The translations under genes were made by a program, and so were the position numbers. A stretch of 39,407 nt of DNA from NCBI GenBank assembly GCA_030621515.1, contig JAUXHN010000014.1, forward strand, positions 1-39,407. Reading direction: 5' to 3'. Under the pieces are notes generated by a model that saw only the letters and a program-made list of their open reading frames with translations, ran no database searches and was not told the origin of the DNA. This document shows positions 35,634 through 39,407 of the stretch, piece by piece; the stretch's first letter is position 1; every line of letters begins with the position of its first letter. Source of the stretch: Deltaproteobacteria bacterium. Lineage in GTDB: Bacteria; Myxococcota_A; Polyangia; JAAYKL01.

Positions 35634-37502
35634 CTAGACCAGTCGCAACCCGCCGGCCACCGCATTGACAAGAGACCCGTGCTGGGCCTCGGAGAGCACC
35701 TGGCCGATGGCCGACAGGAACCCGTCGATGTGAATCTCTTCGAGGGCGCCCATGTTGGCAACCTGGAAATACTTGCCGGCGAGCTTGCCCTTGCTCTCGT
35801 ACACGATGAAGCCACGATCCTTGAGACCCAGGTATATCTCCTGGTAGGTCATGCCCTGCGGCACCTTCACCAGGGTGAGGCTGTGGGACGAGCGTTCCTT
35901 GTCGACGAGCAGTTCGAGGCCGAGCGATTCCAGCCCGATCCGGATCCGCTTGTTGAGTCGGAGATAGTGAGCGCGTCGACCCGTGACCCCTGTTTCCAGA
36001 AGCTCGTCAAGGGCGGCGTTCATGGACATCATTGTATTCACCGCCGGGGTGAACGGGGTCTGGCTGCGCTCGTCCATGAATTTCTTGTAGCGCCTCAGAT
36101 CCAGATAGTAACTGCGGGGCCTGTCCTGCGCGACGCTCTTCCAGGTTTGAGCGCGAACGCATACGGACGCCAGCCCGGAGAATGCATGCAGGCACTTGTT
36201 GGCGCTGGTAACGCAAACGTCGATGTTGTCGCGAACCACGTCCAGGTCCTCGGAACCGAGGCTGGAGACCGCGTCCACGATGAAAGTCACATTGCGAGGC
36301 CGCGTGATGTGACCAATCTCGGCCACCGGGTTGAGGACACCGATGGAGGTCTCATGGTGGATCATTCCGACGGCGGCGATGTCCGGTCGCGAATCGAGCA
36401 TCTTCTCGACGCGATCGATGGGGATGGGCGCTCCCCAGGGCACCACTATCTCCTCCACGTCAATGCCGTGGGTCCTGGCGATATCCGCGAGCCGCTCTCC
36501 GAAAGCGCCGTTGCGGATGACGAGGAATGTCTTTTCCCGCGGGGCGAATGTGTTGATGGCCGACTCCATGCCGCCGGTTCCCGACGCGGTGACCACCAGT
36601 ACGTCGTGATCATCATCGGCGCCGAAGACTAGCCTGAGCTTTCGCTGCACCGAATCGAGCAGGTTGGAGAAGATGGGCTCCCGGTGGCACATGTCGCGCG
36701 CGCCGACCGCCGCCTTGACCCTGGAAGTGGTGGTCACGGGCCCGGGGTTCAGGAGCACCGCATGCTCTCCGTGGTAGCAGGTCTCCAGGGTGTCTCCGTG
36801 AAGCTGCAACAACAACTCCGCGTAACGTCTCGCCTGGGGACTGCAGATGCTGAGCCATCTGGCATTTTCCACATCGAGCGTGCGAACGCGGCCTCGACGG
36901 GCCATGGCCCGAAGCGAGTCGATCAGGTTGATCTCAACATCGGGAAGTAATCGTCGGAGTGTCTCGACCAGATGAGCGGAGATCCGGACGATGCCCGGGC
37001 AGACGCCGTCGGAAGACTCGAGGCTCATGCCCATATCCACCACGGAATCGCCGTTCAGTCGGACCTTCAGGCACTCCTCCTCGTCGAAGACCTCATCGAG
37101 TCGTCGATCAACGGCCAGCACCACCGAATCGACCGGAGCGGGCGAGTTGATCAACCTTCGAACCAGGGACGGCGGATACAGGTGGTCCGAGGGTACCAGC
37201 ACCACTTGATCCCGGATCCAGCCGGATGCGGCAATCAGTGAATGGGCATTGCCCAGACGCCAATTCTCGTTGTGGACGATGATTACCTTGATGTCGAGAT
37301 GATAGCTGCCCAGAGCATCCGAGACCCTCTGTGCCTGATAACCCGTTACGACTATCGCTTCCTCGATGCCTGCAGCGTGAAGGGTGCGCAAGTTGCGAAT
37401 GATGAGAGGCAACCCGCCCACATTGACGAGAGCCCGCATGTGGCCGGAACCGTTTACGGCTCGGGGGCTTCTCTCATCTGCAAGCACAATCGCGCGTTTC
37501 AT
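35634..37502 (-). CDS. Fusion of nucleotidyltransferase-like domain and class V aminotransferase (2-aminoethylphosphonate-pyruvate transaminase-like; PntC-like architecture)
   Basis: N-terminal MKRAIVLADERSP...MRALVNVGGLPLIIRNLRTLHAAGIEEAIVVTGY; C-terminal LLNPGPVTTTSRVKAAVGARDMCHREPIFSNLLDSVQRKL, ASGTGGMESAINTF, FIVDAVSSLGSEDLD, TSANKCLHAFSGLASVCVR. Confidence 0.87.
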   Translation of the reverse strand: MKRAIVLADERSPRAVNGSGHMRALVNVGGLPLIIRNLRTLHAAGIEEAIVVTGYQAQRVSDALGSYHLDIKVIIVHNENWRLGNAHSLIAASGWIRDQVVLVPSDHLYPPSLVRRLINSPAPVDSVVLAVDRRLDEVFDEEECLKVRLNGDSVVDMGMSLESSDGVCPGIVRISAHLVETLRRLLPDVEINLIDSLRAMARRGRVRTLDVENARWLSICSPQARRYAELLLQLHGDTLETCYHGEHAVLLNPGPVTTTSRVKAAVGARDMCHREPIFSNLLDSVQRKLRLVFGADDDHDVLVVTASGTGGMESAINTFAPREKTFLVIRNGAFGERLADIARTHGIDVEEIVVPWGAPIPIDRVEKMLDSRPDIAAVGMIHHETSIGVLNPVAEIGHITRPRNVTFIVDAVSSLGSEDLDVVRDNIDVCVTSANKCLHAFSGLASVCVRAQTWKSVAQDRPRSYYLDLRRYKKFMDERSQTPFTPAVNTMMSMNAALDELLETGVTGRRAHYLRLNKRIRIGLESLGLELLVDKERSSHSLTLVKVPQGMTYQEIYLGLKDRGFIVYESKGKLAGKYFQVANMGALEEIHIDGFLSAIGQVLSEAQHGSLVNAVAGGLRLV

Positions 37503-37752
37503 CTCGTAACGGTCTTTCGTGTCCCTATGAAAGTACTGTTACCGTTCGTCACACTGATGCAATAGAACCACATCCTTACTGTTGCACAAACGCCACAGTA
37601 CCTTCCCGTAAACCAGGGTTGCTATCAGCTAACCACTGGAATTTTCGCTTTTTTTGTCAAAAAAGGCAGCCAATGCTGATCCGCCCAATACTATCATCGG
37701 ATGTATCATTGCAAGAAACAAACCACTGTACAAAAAAATAGAAGAAGTTGGA

Positions 37753-38733
37753 CTATTTTGCGGATCCGGTCGCGCTCGTTCTGAGCGCCGCAAGGGCATC
37801 GAGGAAGGGGGTGGGAGGATCGCTCTGAAAAGAGAGCCTTTGCCCTCCCTCCGGGTGCTCGAACCCGAGAATCTCCGCATGGAGGGCCTGCCCGCGCAAT
37901 GCATTGTGAATCTCCCGCAGAGCTTCGGTCATTCGCCGCGGGCCGTACCATGGATCTCCGAGGACCGGGAAACCGTGATCTGAGCAGTGCACTCGAACCT
38001 GGTGCGTTCGCCCCGTTCGGAGCGTCACGTTGAGCGCAGCCGCTCCGGGAAAACGCTCGACCGTCTTGAAAGAGCTGATCGCCCGTTTGCCCTGTCTCAC
38101 CCTGGTGCTGAACTTCTTTCTGTCGCCGTCCCTGCGACCGATGAGCGTATCCCACCGGCCGGCCGCCGGCGGATCACCGGCCACGAGCACCAGGTACCTG
38201 CGATCCACCGAGTGTACGGAGAACTGTGCCGCCAGATGGGCATGCACGCGCTCGTTCTTTGCCACGACCATCAGTCCGGAGGTGTCCTTGTCCAGCCGGT
38301 GGACTATCCCCGGCCGGAGAGGATCTCCCCCCATGGTGGAGCACGCGAAGAGGAGCCCGTTGACGAGTGTCCCGTCCGGATGCCCCGGCGCGGGATGGAC
38401 CACCAGTCCCCGGGGCTTGTTCACCACGACCAGGGAATTGTCCTCATGGCGAATATCCAGATCCATCTTCTGGGGCAGGGCGGACGACGGCTGTGGCGGC
38501 GGGATCCGGAGCTCCACGGTCTGACCGGCCCTCAGCTTCTTCGCCGGTCGCGAGGGCTCACCGTCCACCAGCGCGAGACCGGTTTCTATTATTTTCTTGA
38601 GCTGCGAACGGGTGGGACCGACCTCCTGCGCGGCGAGATACAGGTCCAGCCGGAGGCCATGATCTTCCTCCTCGACGATCCATCGCCATACATCGAGGAT
38701 CTCTTGTGGTTTGGATTCCGCCCCGTTGGTCAC
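37753..38733 (-). CDS. rluD: RluA/RluD-family 23S rRNA pseudouridine synthase
   Basis: S4-like N-terminus; LVVVNKPRGLVVHPAPGHPDGTLVNGLL, GIVHRLDKDTSGLMVVAKN, LRTGRTHQVRVHCSDHGFPVLGDPWYG; GTG start at 38733. Confidence 0.93.
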   Translation of the reverse strand: MTNGAESKPQEILDVWRWIVEEEDHGLRLDLYLAAQEVGPTRSQLKKIIETGLALVDGEPSRPAKKLRAGQTVELRIPPPQPSSALPQKMDLDIRHEDNSLVVVNKPRGLVVHPAPGHPDGTLVNGLLFACSTMGGDPLRPGIVHRLDKDTSGLMVVAKNERVHAHLAAQFSVHSVDRRYLVLVAGDPPAAGRWDTLIGRRDGDRKKFSTRVRQGKRAISSFKTVERFPGAAALNVTLRTGRTHQVRVHCSDHGFPVLGDPWYGPRRMTEALREIHNALRGQALHAEILGFEHPEGGQRLSFQSDPPTPFLDALAALRTSATGSAK

Positions 38734-38737
38734 GGAG

Positions 38738-39001
38738 CTACCAGAGCTTGCACTTGATGTGACCCTTGGACTTGACCAGCAGGTCGATGATGGCCCGATC
38801 GTAGTGATTCGATTCGAGGAGCTCCGGCAGAACTCGGGTCTTGAAGAGATCCCTGCCTTCCTGAATCTCCTCCTCGAGCACCTCGTAAAGATTGTCAGCC
38901 TGAAGCCCCTCCAGGATTTTATCTTCATTATAAAGGGACAGGTCCGAGGCGATGGCTCTGGACAGACGACGGGCCGCTTCTTCGTTTTCTATTACACGCA
39001 T
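38738..39001 (-). CDS. DUF507 family protein
   Basis: 87 aa MRVIENEEAARRLSRAIASDL...LYEVLEEEIQEGRDLFKTRVLPELLESNHYDRAIIDLL. Confidence 0.8.
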   Translation of the reverse strand: MRVIENEEAARRLSRAIASDLSLYNEDKILEGLQADNLYEVLEEEIQEGRDLFKTRVLPELLESNHYDRAIIDLLVKSKGHIKCKLW

Positions 39002-39053
39002 TCCAACCTCCTAAGGAGAATCCCGATCAAACTATCACGGCGCTCCGCCAGGG

Positions 39054-39407
39054 TCAATTTGGGGTTGGTTTGGGATTGGCGGCGGAGATTCTCTTTGGAT
39101 CCACCAGGACAGACGACAGGTGGATTGCGGGATCCTCCCGCTCCTTGTTCATCCTGAATTCCAGGTGAAGATGAGAGCCGGATTGCGCCGCGCCGCTGCG
39201 TCCCACGGTGCCGATGATCTCGCCCGCTTCAACCTGGTCCCAGTCCTGCACCGCCAGGGAGCCCATGTGCATGTAGTAGGTGCGAAACCCTCCGCCGTGG
39301 TTTATTGCGACGTAGAGGCCGCCCTTGCCCATGCTCCTGCCGGGAAATGATTGCGCTTCTTTGGGGCTCAGTTTCTTGCTGGCACCGCTCCCGGGAAGAT
39401 CGACTCC
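39054..39407 (-). CDS. M23-family metallopeptidase, C-terminal part (gene continues beyond window)
   Basis: Frame open to window end (GVDLPGSGASKK...); YVAINHGGGFRTYYMHM and GRSGAAQSGSHLHLEFRM. Confidence 0.85.
   Translation of the reverse strand, partial: GVDLPGSGASKKLSPKEAQSFPGRSMGKGGLYVAINHGGGFRTYYMHMGSLAVQDWDQVEAGEIIGTVGRSGAAQSGSHLHLEFRMNKEREDPAIHLSSVLVDPKRISAANPKPTPN

Overview
The window has a chromosomal, GC-rich, deltaproteobacterial/Myxococcota-like appearance (inferred from lipoprotein style and gene content only). It has four parts. (1) 1-7.3 kb: the 3' end of a sigma54-type activator, a strong candidate -24/-12 promoter (TGGCACG-N4-CTGCA), and a five-gene redox operon: Cys-rich protein, NuoE-like with zinc ribbons, NuoF-GltD fusion, NuoG/HoxU-like, and a glutaminase-less GltB-like FMN protein. 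It resembles a flavin-based electron-bifurcating complex. (2) 7.3-12.3 kb: acetoacetyl-CoA synthetase, a lipoprotein sulfatase-fold enzyme and a GT39-like membrane glycosyltransferase. (3) 12.3-31.9 kb: an accessory cluster with two parallel sets of AMP-ligase + carrier protein + MBOAT + SGNH-like protein, which is the logic of the DltABCD pathway. It also contains a sulfotransferase, a VOC protein, a PP-loop ATPase, a B12-type radical SAM, an AMP-ligase with an unassigned C-terminal module, a catalytically degenerate SGNH-TPR protein, a tandem sulfatase-fold fusion, and an orphan MBOAT 3'-end remnant. Sulfatase + GT39 pairs flank this cluster on both sides. I consider it the best candidate for an undescribed system. 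(4) 31.9-39.4 kb: lipoproteins, a minimal Tex-like protein, a PntC-like nucleotidyltransferase/aminotransferase fusion, RluD-family pseudouridine synthase, DUF507 and a partial M23 peptidase. I did not recognise any tRNA, rRNA, CRISPR array or transposase. All family calls are by eye from motifs; no searches were run.
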